From Bidens hawaiensis (Eukaryota > Streptophyta > Magnoliopsida > Asterales > Asteraceae), in the NCBI GenBank assembly GCA_021521415.1, contig JAIQDT010004244.1:114687-178686 (forward strand): DNA of 64,000 bases, written 5' to 3'. The stretch's first letter is position 1; the number at the start of each line of letters is the position of its first letter. Both the position numbers and the translations under genes were made by a program. This document shows positions 46,869 to 57,244 of the stretch, in pieces. A model generated the notes under the pieces. That model was not told the origin of the DNA, did not search any database, and saw only the letters and a list, made by a program, of their open reading frames with translations.

Positions 46869-47875
46869 ATGTTCTTCTCACGAATGTCTAATAAAGTGAG
46901 GTGAACTTTTGGACTTAAGCAAAGGGTTTTAAAAAGGGGTTTTTGTAAGGTTTTCCATGGGGGTTCTTCCCGCGGAAGTCCTTGTCACTTGCAGAAATTC
47001 CCGAGTTTCCTGCTTGGTCTTTGGGTATGATGCGGGTAGGTCTGTAACCTCCTCGCAAGTCAGGAGCATTGAGTCTTAGTTGTGCGGATTCTCCCTGTGG
47101 TTCTGGTAGTTTTTGAACATAGTGATCAATTATGTTTAAACCACCAATTCCATCTTGGAGCCTCAAACAACATAGTACTCGATGTTCCCGCAATGCGGGG
47201 ATATTACTTCCGTTTTCACAAGCATTGCCCAGAAGATCCTTCCTGGTTTCAATTCTCAGCGGGTGCTAGGTATGTGAAGGGTTTTGCCTTTACACTGTAC
47301 CTGCGTCCGTCTTACGGTTACTTTACTTCCAAGGTATTCCTGGCGTCCATTCCCTGCGGGTGCTAGGTATGTGAAGGGTTTTGCCTTTACACTGTACCCG
47401 CACCCGTCTTATGGTTACTTGGTTGCCAAATATTTTGGCTTCAATTCCCTGCGGGTGTTAGGTATGTGAAGGGTTTTGCCTTTACACTGTACCCACACCC
47501 GGCTTATGGTTACTTGTTTGCCAAGGTAAGGGATATTTTCCCGCTTACTTTTTTGAACCTTGGTCTTCAAATTTTTTAAATTTTGAAATTTGAAGAGTTG
47601 GATGGATAACAACCCAATACCTCAAACGTCGTGCGACGGTTTCTTCTGACTGTGTCAGGACGTGCCAGAAGTTATGGCGACATGACATTATGTGGTCATT
47701 CCAGTTGCTTTTTCAGGCGCGTGGGCACGGGATTTCGGGCGCGTAGCCGCGAAATCTCTGGCACACGTCCTTTTTGACAGCTGTTGCCAGTTTGCTTTTG
47801 CCACGCGTCATAGTTTCATTGCACCTTTGATTTCTCTCTCTTCCGTATTAAATTCATCGCATTAATTGCGATTGC
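46869..47875. other. Element C region between the PPT and antisense gene
   Basis: No supported protein. It holds the tandem repeat at 47230-47530 and then probable promoter sequence of the antisense gene. Confidence 0.6.
47230..47530. repeat. Tandem repeat in element C, about 96-bp units
   Basis: Three copies starting GCGGGTGCTAGGTATGTGAA at 47259, 47356 and 47451, each with GGGTTTTGCCTTTACACTGT. Confidence 0.93.
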
Positions 47876-47883
47876 TATATAAA
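47876..47883 (+). promoter_or_regulatory. TATA box of the antisense gene
   Basis: TATATAAA followed by a G-rich stretch, about 120 nt before the ATG at 48003. That spacing leaves room for a 5' UTR of roughly 90 nt. The intervening CT-rich sequence (CACTTTCCACTTTCATCTC) is typical of plant leaders. Confidence 0.65.
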
Positions 47884-48002
47884 GGGGGAGAAGGTTATTT
47901 GCAATTCACACTTTCCACTTTCATCTCTTCTTCTCCAGTAATTTCCGGCGAATTTCTCTTTTTCAGTAAAGCATTGCTCTGAAATCTCTTCTTTCTTCCA
48001 CC

Positions 48003-50985
48003 ATGTCTTCTCACGATGCTGATGATCAGAAGACTGCTGGCGAATGCCAGTGTTATCTTCCTGTCGAGCTGTACCAGTATATCGTCAGGAAGTTCATGCT
48101 CGAGTCTCTCGAGCCTGAGTTTCCTGAGCCCCACCATACTGTGTACGATGCCCCTAGTGGCAAAATCGGGGTTTATGCTGCATTCTTTGTCTACGGGAAC
48201 CTTAGGTTTCCGTTGACAAAGTTTGTGTACCGTGTCCTAGAGAGGCACGGTGTGCACCTGACAGAGGTGCACCCCATGGCCATTGCCAAGGTCCGGCACT
48301 TTGAGTGGGTGTGCCGGATACTGGGCCTTGAGCCCCTTGTTGACCGCCTGATGACCTTCTATACTTGGAGGTGCATCCAAGGGTGGTACACTCTTACAAC
48401 CCGTATCAAGGGTTTAAAGATTTGTACCACCGAGCGGAGTCTTCGCTCATGGAGAAGAGAGTTCTTCTTTATATCCGCTCGAGCCATCCCTATTGCCATG
48501 AAGTTCAAGAATGGCCAGCCGCTTCCGAACCTTCCCGCCATCAACTACGAGGAGGCGGAATGGTTCGCGAAGATATCCCGGGTCCAGTCCCCGGTTTTCC
48601 GTTTTCCGGAGTCGGCGATGGTGATGCTGGGGATGAGCCGGGTGTGGAAGGCGGCGAATGCGGATAAGGTTCCGATCGTCCTTGAATATGGTTCGAACTC
48701 TACCCCTTATGGTATGTCTTGTTTCTTTTTTGCTGACTACGATTTTTTCTAACTTTCTTGTTGATTTCAGAGGGTAACGATCTTCAGTCGCTCCTGAATC
48801 CGCGGGAGGAAGATGGTCCTGCGCGGATGGGTACTCGTGCTCTGGACGAGAACGAGTTGCCCATCTTAAAGCAGACTGCGGGTCGGTTCGTGGAGGTTTA
48901 CCCGCCAGGCCAAGAGATCCTGAGCCACCGACGGCCAGGTAAGCCTATCTTCTACCCTGAACCTCTCAATGCTGTGCCTGCTGCTGGAGTTCATGACATT
49001 TCTTCTTCTGAGGAATCCGCAGAAGGTCCTCCACTGGTGCGGAAGAAAAAGGCTGCCGTCGGGAGAGGCAAGGAGAAAGTGGCCTCTACGGCCGACCCGG
49101 TAGTCCTATCTGACTCGGAGTCAGATAACGCAGAGGTGGCGGGGAAGCCCGGTGGTGAGGAGACCACCGCTCCGGAGGCTGCAGGTGTTACCTCCGGGGA
49201 GGCAGCGACGACGACGGTTACCGGTGTCAAGAGGCCGGCTCCATCGGGTTCGCCCCCGCTCGTCCGTGCGTTCAAGCTCAAGAAACCCCGTAAGTACCCC
49301 CATAATTCCTGTCTATATTTGTTTCAAATAAATTTTTCTAACACTTTTGCTTGTGCAGGTGTGGATGTTGACGCATTCCAGGGTGGAGTTGGAGTAAGTA
49401 TTCCCCCGCCAATGACGGTAGGCTCGGTCAGCCTTCCCGAGGCGTCGACCCAGGCGTCTACGCTTGCTTCCGCTGGTTCCAGCCTTCCTGAGGCTGTTCC
49501 AGCTGAGAAGGTGTCTCCGCCGGCCGTGAGTGCAATTTTTACAGCATCTTTCACGGAGCCGGCGGTTACTGTTGCTGAGGAGACGGCGCCAACAATGGCT
49601 ACCACGGCGGCTGCCACTATACCTGCGCCACCGGCACCGACGGCCGGACCATCAGGTACGCGCCGGGCTTCCCGCCGATCTACGCCACCTTCCCGTCTGC
49701 CTGACCTGTTGGATGGATTTCCTTTAGGTTCAGGTGATGGGTTTGGCGGCTATCGGCCTGTTATTGACCCTACAGGTACGTAGGGTTCTTTTTTTCTTTG
49801 TATATTTTTGTCATCTTTTCCTAACTGCCTTTGTTTCTTTTGCAGTGTCGGATTCCAATGAAGTGTATGTTCCAAGATGGAACATACGCCGAGGAACAAC
49901 CCTTCGCACCCCTGTGGAGTGCGTGGACTGGGCTCGCCACGCTGCTCCTCATGGTGCGTTGGGGGAAGCCATGGCTAGCTACCAAGAGGGTAGGCTAACC
50001 AATGAGCTTCGGGTTCTCCAGGCCCGAACGCAGCCCCGCGTCGAGCTGCTTTGTCGTGAAAACGACAAGTTAAAAGCAGCTCGCGCCAAAGATGTATCTG
50101 AAGCGCGGGCTCTTCGGGAGGAGAACCGGCAGTTGGCCGCTGCCGCAGCCGAGAAGGAGAAGGCATTCAAGGCCCTCGAGGTTGAAGTCCAGGCGCGACT
50201 CGAGGCCCGCTCCAAGGCTGCCCAAGCTGTGAATGAACAGCTTCGGCTGGCCAAGGAGACTGCGCGAAACTCAACTGAGAGGGCTGCCAAGGCTGAAGCT
50301 GTTGCTGAGCCACTTCGCGAAGAGAATGAGCAGCTTAAATGCAAATTAAAGGCTCTTCAGCATGCTCATGACGCCTTGGCAATGGAAGATGCCAAGAAGC
50401 TGCAGGAGATCCTTGACCAGAGGGGGATGCTTGACCGTACTGAAAGGAAACTCAAAAGCGTCGAAGAAGCTGCCGCCAAGGAAGTTCAACTTGCCAACCT
50501 TGATAAAAGCGGAGCCGAACGTGCTTACAAAGAAAGTCAAGCTACCCTCCAATGGCTGCTTCGAGAAGCGTTGCCTGAGGTATCTTTATCTTTTTCTTTA
50601 CGCTTTCCGCTCGTAATTAGAAAATGTTCTAACTTGTAATATTCTTTTGTAGGTTGTGCGTCGGGTCCTTTCAGAGACCTCTTACGACGATGCAATGAGC
50701 GCAGCCCTCAACGCTTCTCATGAGGATGGGCAGAATACTGGCTTCCTGCTTGGTCTAGGGTTTGCTGAGAGAGGCTTTCCGCCCTCCAACTTCCCTTTAT
50801 TCAATGTTAATACTGAAGCTGCTTATGACCAAGCTGTGAATCAGTACGCTGCCTTCCCGCATCCAGTGGTGGAGAAGGTGAATGAAGCTGCTGCTGCTGA
50901 TGATGGGCTAAGCATCCTTAAGGCTTTCCTTGGGCAGCCGCGCTCTGACGGTGCTGGTCCAAGCGGAGGTGGCCCTGAAGCCTGA
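48003..50985 (+). CDS. Intact five-exon antisense gene of element C (Transposase_28-like plus coiled coil, 903 aa)
   Basis: Read opposite to gag-pol. Exons 48003-48711, 48771-49289, 49359-49775, 49846-50579 and 50653-50985. All introns (59, 69, 70 and 73 nt) are GT-AG with pyrimidine-rich acceptors, and phases 1, 1, 1, 0 join cleanly to give 2712 nt including TGA. Residues about 20-235 resemble the 'putative gypsy type transposon' domain (FPLTKFVYRVLERHGVHL, WRREFFFISA). Residues about 237-548 are low-complexity, Pro/Ala/Thr/Ser-rich with basic patches (FKLKKPRK) that could be nuclear signals. Residues about 585-790 are a long Ala/Glu/Lys coiled coil. The C-terminal exon is globular. A and B carry damaged homologues in the same place. 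Antisense extra ORFs are known in the Tat lineage. The biochemical role is unknown. Confidence 0.85.
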
Positions 50986-51813
50986 TCTTGAAGATCCCTT
51001 CCCCCTGCTAGGATAGACAGCCTTGTATAGATTTCTTTTAGGCGGGTAGTTACCCAGCCATTCTTGTAATTGATTGTGAAATATTAATCTCTTTGCGTAT
51101 AAGATTGTTATTTCCTTGGGTTCTTTGCTTTATAAACTTATGACTTGCATACTTAGTTTAAATTAGCAATTTCCCAAGTGTTTAGAATAAGAACCTTTGA
51201 ACGTGGTTGATGATGGGTTAAAGTTTCGCCTCCTCCTTCGTGATTGTGCGGGTAAAACCGTCACTTGCACTTGGTAGGATGGCTAATCTTTACCCTCTAT
51301 CTGACCTGCGTGTAGGTTTTCCTTTTCGAAATTTCTAAGGCATTAAGTTAAACCTTTGAACGTGGTTGATAATGGACTAAAGTTTTCGCTTCCTCTTTCG
51401 TGATTGTGCGGGTGTAACCGTCACTTGCACTTAGTAGGATGGCTTTAACTTTAGACCTATATCTGACCTGCGTGTAGGTTTTTCTTATCCTTTTAAGTGT
51501 TCATAAGTTAACCTTTTAACGTGGTAGACGGTAAGTTAAGTTTGGCTTCCTTGTTCGTGATTGTGCGGGTAAGACCGTCACTTGCACTTACAAGGATGGC
51601 TAAACTTTACCTACATCTGACCTGCGTGTAGGTTTTTCTTAGAACTTTTTAACATTTTGGCGTTGTGTTTATGCGGGTATTGCCGCCTTCCACACGCAAC
51701 TACTTCTTCCCGTAAGGGAAGTTCATAGGTTACAAGCTATTAATACATCATGAAAGGAGAATCATTTCCATTAGAAGTGGCTCTAGGCCTTTTCTTTACA
51801 AGTTGGAATTGAT
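50986..51813. other. Element C spacer between antisense gene and gag-pol (convergent ends)
   Basis: Both transcription units end here, gag-pol from the right and the antisense gene from the left. It is mostly tandem repeat (51190-51650). It must contain poly(A) signals for both strands, but none is unambiguous. Confidence 0.6.
51190..51650. repeat. Tandem repeat in element C, about 158-bp units
   Basis: Three copies beginning AACCTTTGAACGTGGTTGAT at 51190, 51351 and 51508. Each contains TTCGTGATTGTGCGGGTAA, CCGTCACTTGCACTT and CTGACCTGCGTGTAGGTTTT. Confidence 0.93.
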
Positions 51814-54800
51814 CTACATATAACATTTGCGTAATTGAGCTCCATTCCATGTTCTAGGGATGGGAGTGCCATCGAGCCTTTCGAGCCGGTACGCGCCCTT
51901 TCCCAGAACTTCTTTGATAATGTATGGCCCTTCCCAAATCGGGGCCAACTTTCCTGGGCGTTGTTGGTTCGAAGCCTCGTTGTTACGCAGTATGTAGTCT
52001 CCTTCCTTGAAGTTGCAGAGTTTTACCCGCGTGTTGTAGTATTTTTGCATTTGTCGTTTGTAGTTTTCTTCACGCACGGCGGCTAAGTCTCTGCGCTCTT
52101 CGGTTAGCATAAGGTCTAACCGTCTTTCCGCATCATTGTCTTCTGGTTGGATTAAGACCCTTGGTGAGGGTAAACCGATTTCGACTGGGATCATGGCTTC
52201 AGTGCCATAAGTGAGACTGAACGGGGTTTCTCCCGTACTGGTCTTCTTCAGCGTTCTGTTTGCCCAAAGGACGTGTGGAAGCTCGTCCACCCAACCGGAT
52301 CTTTGTTCCAAGAGTCTTCTCTTTATGCCTTCGACGATGCTCTTATTTGCTCTTTCCACCTCACCGTTACCTTGCGGGTGTGCCACTGAGGTAAAGGTGT
52401 GGGTGATTTGAAGTTCTTTCAGCCAATGCTGTAGCTTCTTGTCAGCAAAGTTGGTGCCATTGTCGCTTACCAAATTCTGTGGAAGTCCAAAACGACAAAT
52501 AATAAATTCCCAAATAAATTTTTTGATATGCTTTGCGGTTGTTTGGGCTAAAGGTTTCGCTTCTATCCATTTGGTGAAGTAGTCAATGGCTACCACTAGG
52601 AACTGAACATTCCCAGCTGCTGTTGGAAATGGGCCTGTCACGTCAATGGCCCACTTCTGAAATGGCCACGAGGAAGTGACAGGAACAAGTTCATTTTTCG
52701 GGCGATGCGTGTTGGGTGCGTAAAGCTGGCAAGATCTGCATTTTCTGATGTATGCCAACGCGTCCATATGCATCCCCGGCCAGAAGTATCCCGCGTTGTT
52801 TAGCTTGGCTACCACAGCGCGGGGGCCTGCGTGTACTCCACAGATGCCTTCGTGAACCTCCCTTAGGAGGTAGTCAGCATCTTGGTTGTCCACGCATCTT
52901 AACAATGGGCCAAGAAAGTTACGTCTGTAAAGGGTGTCATTGACCAGCTGATAATTCAGTGCCTTACAGCGTAGTTTTCTTGCCTGTGACTTCGACTCTG
53001 GTAACGTTCCTGCTTCAAGGTATTTTATTATTGGGGTCATCCATGTTTCTGTACCGGTTTGGATGACACAAATTTCCTTGTGCGGGACTGATGGTGTTTC
53101 GAGGAGTTCCACGCGGATGTCCTTCCCCAAGTGGGTGAAGGCCAGTGATGCAAGCTTGCTTAACGCATCCGCAGATTTGTTTTCGCTGCGCTTGACGTGT
53201 ATCACTTTACAATCATTAAAATCGCGCATGATGGCTTTGGCTTGGGCAAGGTACAGGGCCATTGTGTCGTTCACAGCCGTGTACGTCCCGTTTATTTGGT
53301 TTGCCACTAGCATGGAATCTACGTGGGCTTCCAAATTTTTTACACCCATCTTTCGCGCAATCCTCAATCCGGCCAGGAATGCTTCATATTCAGCTTCGTT
53401 ATTCGTACTTGGAAAATCCAGCCGAATAGCATAAGTATATTCCTGGCCTGCTGGATTTGTTAATTTTAACCCTGCGCCTGAACCCTCGTTACTAGCTGCT
53501 CCATCAGTGTAGAGTCGCCAGACTTCATCGATTTCGTGTGCTGGGGAGGGTTGAACCTCCTCCTGGCACTCTTTCTCCCGTGAAGCGGGGACTTCTGCAA
53601 TAAAATCAGCCAGGACCTGACCTTTAATGGCTGGTCTCGGCTTGTATTGAATCGCATATTCTCCCAATTCAATTGCCCATTTGGCTAGACGTCCCGATAA
53701 CTCGGGTTTGCCTAGAACATTTGAGAGTTTGAAGTTGGTGAGAATAGTGATTGGGTGACCCTGGAAATATCGTCTCAACCTGCGTGAAGCGTGTATAAGT
53801 GCCAAGACCAGTTTTTCCAGGGTAGAGTACCGGGTTTCCGCGTCTGCCAGCACGCGGCTAACATAATAGATTGGCATCTGGATGCCTTTTCGTTCTACAA
53901 GCAGGACTGCCCCGGTTGCTCTATCTGTTGCGGAGAGGTATAAGATTAACTCCTCCCCCGCTTGTGGTGCCGTGAGTGTTGGGAGTTCGATCAGGCGTGA
54001 TCGAATCTCCTGAAAAGCTGCTTCCGCTTCTGGTGTCCAGCGGAAGTGCGTTTTCTTTAAACAATTTCTTAGCGTTGACACAAAAGGGAACGACCTATCC
54101 GCATGGTTTGCCAAAAAGCGGTTAAGCGCGACTAGTCGTCCATTAAGTGTTTGAGCCTGTTTTATGGTGGTAGGTGATTCCATTTTGACAATGGCTTCGA
54201 CCTTTTCAGGGTTCGCTCTGAAGCCATCTTTAGTAATAATGACTCCTAAGAACTTCCCTTCTTCCACCCCAAATGAACACTTGCTCGGGTTGAGCTTCAT
54301 GTTTATCTTTCTGAGCGTGTTGAAAGTTTCCTCAATGTCTTTCAACATCACCTCTGGCTCGGGGCTTTTGATGACCAAATCATCCATATAGACTTCCAAG
54401 TTTCTCCCAATTTGGGCGTGAAACTCTTTGTCCATTAGTCGTTGGTACGTGGACCCCGCGTTCTTAAGTCCGAACGGCATCATTTTATAACAAAATGTGC
54501 CATCGGGCGTCCGAAAGGCGGTTTTGTCCTGGTCATCTACAGCCATGTGGATTTGATGGTACCCCTTATACGCATCCAAGAAGCATTTAAGGCGAAATGG
54601 TGCCACCGAATCCACCTTGAGATCAATTTCTGGCAACGGATAACAATCTTTGGGGCATGCTTTATTCAAATCTTTGAAATCTATGCACATGCGCCATTGT
54701 TTGTTATTCTTCGGTACCATTACGGGATTTGCAACCCATGTTTGATATTTGCTGACGCGCACGATGCCCGCATCAAGGAGTTCCTTGACTTGGGTTCTGC

Positions 54801-57180
54801 ACGCGTTGGTTTGCTCGGGCCCCATTACTCTGCGCTTTTGTACGATCGGCGTAACGGCCGGATCGCATTTGAGCTTATGCTCTGCCTTTCCCCGGGGTAC
54901 ACCAGTCATGTCGGCTGGTGTCCACGCGAAGATGTCTGCGTTTCGCTGCAGTAAGCGCTTGAGTAAGGTGCGTGTTGGATCAACAATTGTCGGGCCAATG
55001 GTAACGGCCTGATCGGGATATTTCCCATTGAATGCCCACTGTTCAGGTTCAGTGATGGTTTGTTTGGCCATCTTCGGTTTGGGTTTAGAGGAGACAGATG
55101 CGATGCATACCTGGGGAATGCCCGTGATCATCGCTACGCCTTCAGTTGTTGGCCATCCCATCATGCCGTGGACTGAGGATACCACGGCGTTGAATCTTGC
55201 CATCCCGTCTCTCCCGAATAGGATGTCATACGTATGATGTGGTTTTTTCATCACAACAAAATCCACATCCTCCGTGCGTGAATAATTCCCATCGGTGAGA
55301 GTGACGGGGAAAGATAGGATGCCCAAGGGAGTGTTCATGCTGCCGTCAAACCCTTCCATTGAAGCGTAGACCGTCTCCAGGCGTTCCTTGTCTTCATCAT
55401 CGAGCTTGTCGAAGAACTGCCTGTACATCACTGTCGACGATGCGCCATTGTCAACGAGGGTGCGGGAGGTGATGTAGTGCCCCAGCTGGCTTTTAATGAT
55501 AATGGGGCCTTCTTTGTTTGGGCCTCCCGGCACTCGCGGGAAGCGCACTTCTGCTTCCTTCCATGCGCATGGTTCGGTCATCGGTCTCTTTCTTCCTCTG
55601 ACCTTACCATGGACCATGTTGATGCTGATGTCGACGGGCTTTCGTCCGTTACCCCTGTACCTGTTGTCGTTCCTTCCTCCCTTCTTGATAGATGCCACGA
55701 GGTGTGCGAGCCTCCCATCCTTGACGAATGTCTCGACGATGTCCCTCAAGGATGTGCACTCCTCAGTGCTATGGCCCTTTGTCCCATGGAAGTCACAAGA
55801 CTTGCTCTGATCCGCATTGGGTTTCTGTCGGATCGCTGGTGCTTTTGGCCATGGCAGTTTTTCCGTGGCAAATATCTCCGTGACGCTCTTGGTGAGTGGC
55901 GTCCAACGGTTTTTCCGGTTCGAAGGGTGCGTGTTGTCCCTTCCGCCAACCAGAGGGCGAGAGCTTGAGGGGGTGTCAAAGTTTATCCTTGACTGCCAAA
56001 TACCTTGCCGCCTCTTTTTGTTCAGCCGGGCGGTTCTCACGTTGTTCTCCCTTGTCCTCTGTGTGTAGAGGTTTGTATTCTGGGGGAGATCTCTTCCTAG
56101 CTGTTTCTCCGTTTCGGCGAAGCGCTTGGCTGCCGTCATTATGGCATCCCATGTGGATGGCATGCCGTCTTTACCCGTCAGAGTGCGGATAAGTTCTGGG
56201 TACTCAGCGCCCTGAATGAAAGCGGCGCGAACGAGGTCTTCGCTGATGTTGCCCAGACTCAGCTTCTTGGAGTTGAAGCGGGTGATGAAGTCCAGTAAGG
56301 ATTCATCCTCTTCTCTCACACAGTTGAGGATCGTCCACTGCTCCTCAGTGTGCTTCCTCTGTTGACTAAACTGTTGACTGAACTTGTTCTGGAAGTCTGC
56401 CCAGTCATAAATGTGGTGGACCGGTAAACGGTCGAACCATGCTCTGGCTGCTCCTACCAGAGTCATCTGGAACATGTAGCACCACGTGGGTTCCGTCCAG
56501 TTACTGACGGTTGCCCCCGCAATGAACCTGTTCAGATGGTCATCTGGGTCGGATAGACCATCGTATGTGCCAATGTTGGACATTTGTTTGGCACTCCTCG
56601 GGGCGATTGCTTCTGCAATGTCCCTTGCAAATTTTGACCTTCCTGCGTTTGTAGCAGTAGGTCTAAAGGCCTTGGAGAAGTCACGCGAGCTTTTTTCCGT
56701 GACTGGTTGGAATGCTTCCCCGAAATTCCTTTTTGGCTGGGGATCCGTTTCCTTACGCTTCCCTTTCGCCTTATGGCGAGGGTTCGCGTCGGTGTCGGAG
56801 TCTTCCCTCTCGTCGTCCGAGTGCTCGTACTCACTACTCATGTTGAGGTGCTGGCGAGTACTACCGAATTCCTCAGCTTGTTGGACTGAACGCAAGCGTT
56901 CGTCCAACTCAGCCTGAAATTCTCGTTGACGTGCCTCGGCCCATGCCTTCACTTGATCAAGTGTTTGGCGAGGGGCTCGAGTTCGTTTTTCCAGCTGGGT
57001 ATCAGTGAATCCCAGTGGAATATTTACTCCACTTGCCCCTACATGAGTGACTGGGGTAGTGTTCGTAAAATGTACTTCACTTGCCCCAGCTTGGGTGGCT
57101 GGGGTAGTGTTTGTAAACATTGTGTTGCCGGTGTTTACCCCAGTGGCTGGGGTTGTGGTTACCGGAATTTCTCTAGTCAT
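51814..57180 (-). CDS. Element C gag-pol polyprotein, 1788 aa, intact
   Basis: The start is the ATG at 57178-57180 (MTREIPVTTTPATG); the open frame extends further upstream only by non-ATG codons through the PBS. Order: gag with retrotrans_gag core (FQMTLVGAARAWFDRLP), zinc-knuckle-like C462-x2-H-x4-H-x4-C475, protease D577 in LVDNGASS, RT with YMDD at 931-934, RNase H D1226 in LYTDGAAS plus NNEAEYEAF, and integrase HHCC (HEGICGVH, CRSCQLY) with D1513, D1573 and E1609, a D,D35E core. The end is TWNGAQLRKCYM. No stop or shift occurs and every catalytic residue is present, so it should be functional. Gag and pol share one frame with no recoding signal visible. Confidence 0.95.
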   Translation of the reverse strand: MTREIPVTTTPATGVNTGNTMFTNTTPATQAGASEVHFTNTTPVTHVGASGVNIPLGFTDTQLEKRTRAPRQTLDQVKAWAEARQREFQAELDERLRSVQQAEEFGSTRQHLNMSSEYEHSDDEREDSDTDANPRHKAKGKRKETDPQPKRNFGEAFQPVTEKSSRDFSKAFRPTATNAGRSKFARDIAEAIAPRSAKQMSNIGTYDGLSDPDDHLNRFIAGATVSNWTEPTWCYMFQMTLVGAARAWFDRLPVHHIYDWADFQNKFSQQFSQQRKHTEEQWTILNCVREEDESLLDFITRFNSKKLSLGNISEDLVRAAFIQGAEYPELIRTLTGKDGMPSTWDAIMTAAKRFAETEKQLGRDLPQNTNLYTQRTRENNVRTARLNKKRRQGIWQSRINFDTPSSSRPLVGGRDNTHPSNRKNRWTPLTKSVTEIFATEKLPWPKAPAIRQKPNADQSKSCDFHGTKGHSTEECTSLRDIVETFVKDGRLAHLVASIKKGGRNDNRYRGNGRKPVDISINMVHGKVRGRKRPMTEPCAWKEAEVRFPRVPGGPNKEGPIIIKSQLGHYITSRTLVDNGASSTVMYRQFFDKLDDEDKERLETVYASMEGFDGSMNTPLGILSFPVTLTDGNYSRTEDVDFVVMKKPHHTYDILFGRDGMARFNAVVSSVHGMMGWPTTEGVAMITGIPQVCIASVSSKPKPKMAKQTITEPEQWAFNGKYPDQAVTIGPTIVDPTRTLLKRLLQRNADIFAWTPADMTGVPRGKAEHKLKCDPAVTPIVQKRRVMGPEQTNACRTQVKELLDAGIVRVSKYQTWVANPVMVPKNNKQWRMCIDFKDLNKACPKDCYPLPEIDLKVDSVAPFRLKCFLDAYKGYHQIHMAVDDQDKTAFRTPDGTFCYKMMPFGLKNAGSTYQRLMDKEFHAQIGRNLEVYMDDLVIKSPEPEVMLKDIEETFNTLRKINMKLNPSKCSFGVEEGKFLGVIITKDGFRANPEKVEAIVKMESPTTIKQAQTLNGRLVALNRFLANHADRSFPFVSTLRNCLKKTHFRWTPEAEAAFQEIRSRLIELPTLTAPQAGEELILYLSATDRATGAVLLVERKGIQMPIYYVSRVLADAETRYSTLEKLVLALIHASRRLRRYFQGHPITILTNFKLSNVLGKPELSGRLAKWAIELGEYAIQYKPRPAIKGQVLADFIAEVPASREKECQEEVQPSPAHEIDEVWRLYTDGAASNEGSGAGLKLTNPAGQEYTYAIRLDFPSTNNEAEYEAFLAGLRIARKMGVKNLEAHVDSMLVANQINGTYTAVNDTMALYLAQAKAIMRDFNDCKVIHVKRSENKSADALSKLASLAFTHLGKDIRVELLETPSVPHKEICVIQTGTETWMTPIIKYLEAGTLPESKSQARKLRCKALNYQLVNDTLYRRNFLGPLLRCVDNQDADYLLREVHEGICGVHAGPRAVVAKLNNAGYFWPGMHMDALAYIRKCRSCQLYAPNTHRPKNELVPVTSSWPFQKWAIDVTGPFPTAAGNVQFLVVAIDYFTKWIEAKPLAQTTAKHIKKFIWEFIICRFGLPQNLVSDNGTNFADKKLQHWLKELQITHTFTSVAHPQGNGEVERANKSIVEGIKRRLLEQRSGWVDELPHVLWANRTLKKTSTGETPFSLTYGTEAMIPVEIGLPSPRVLIQPEDNDAERRLDLMLTEERRDLAAVREENYKRQMQKYYNTRVKLCNFKEGDYILRNNEASNQQRPGKLAPIWEGPYIIKEVLGKGAYRLERLDGTPIPRTWNGAQLRKCYM

Positions 57181-57226
57181 CTTGGAAGTTTTTTGAAAAA
57201 CTGGAGAAAGATGTAGTTCTAGCTTT

Positions 57227-57244
57227 ATGCACGGATGGCGCCAA
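57227..57244 (-). promoter_or_regulatory. Primer binding site of element C
   Basis: The - strand reads TTGGCGCCATCCGTGCAT directly after the LTR end TTCTTCA. It differs from the PBS of A and B after TGGCGCC, so the primer may differ. Confidence 0.85.

Noticed and set aside
54442..54954. 170-codon + strand frame and many others across 51.8-57.2 kb
   Set aside because: Shadow frames opposite the gag-pol coding sequence, with no domains.
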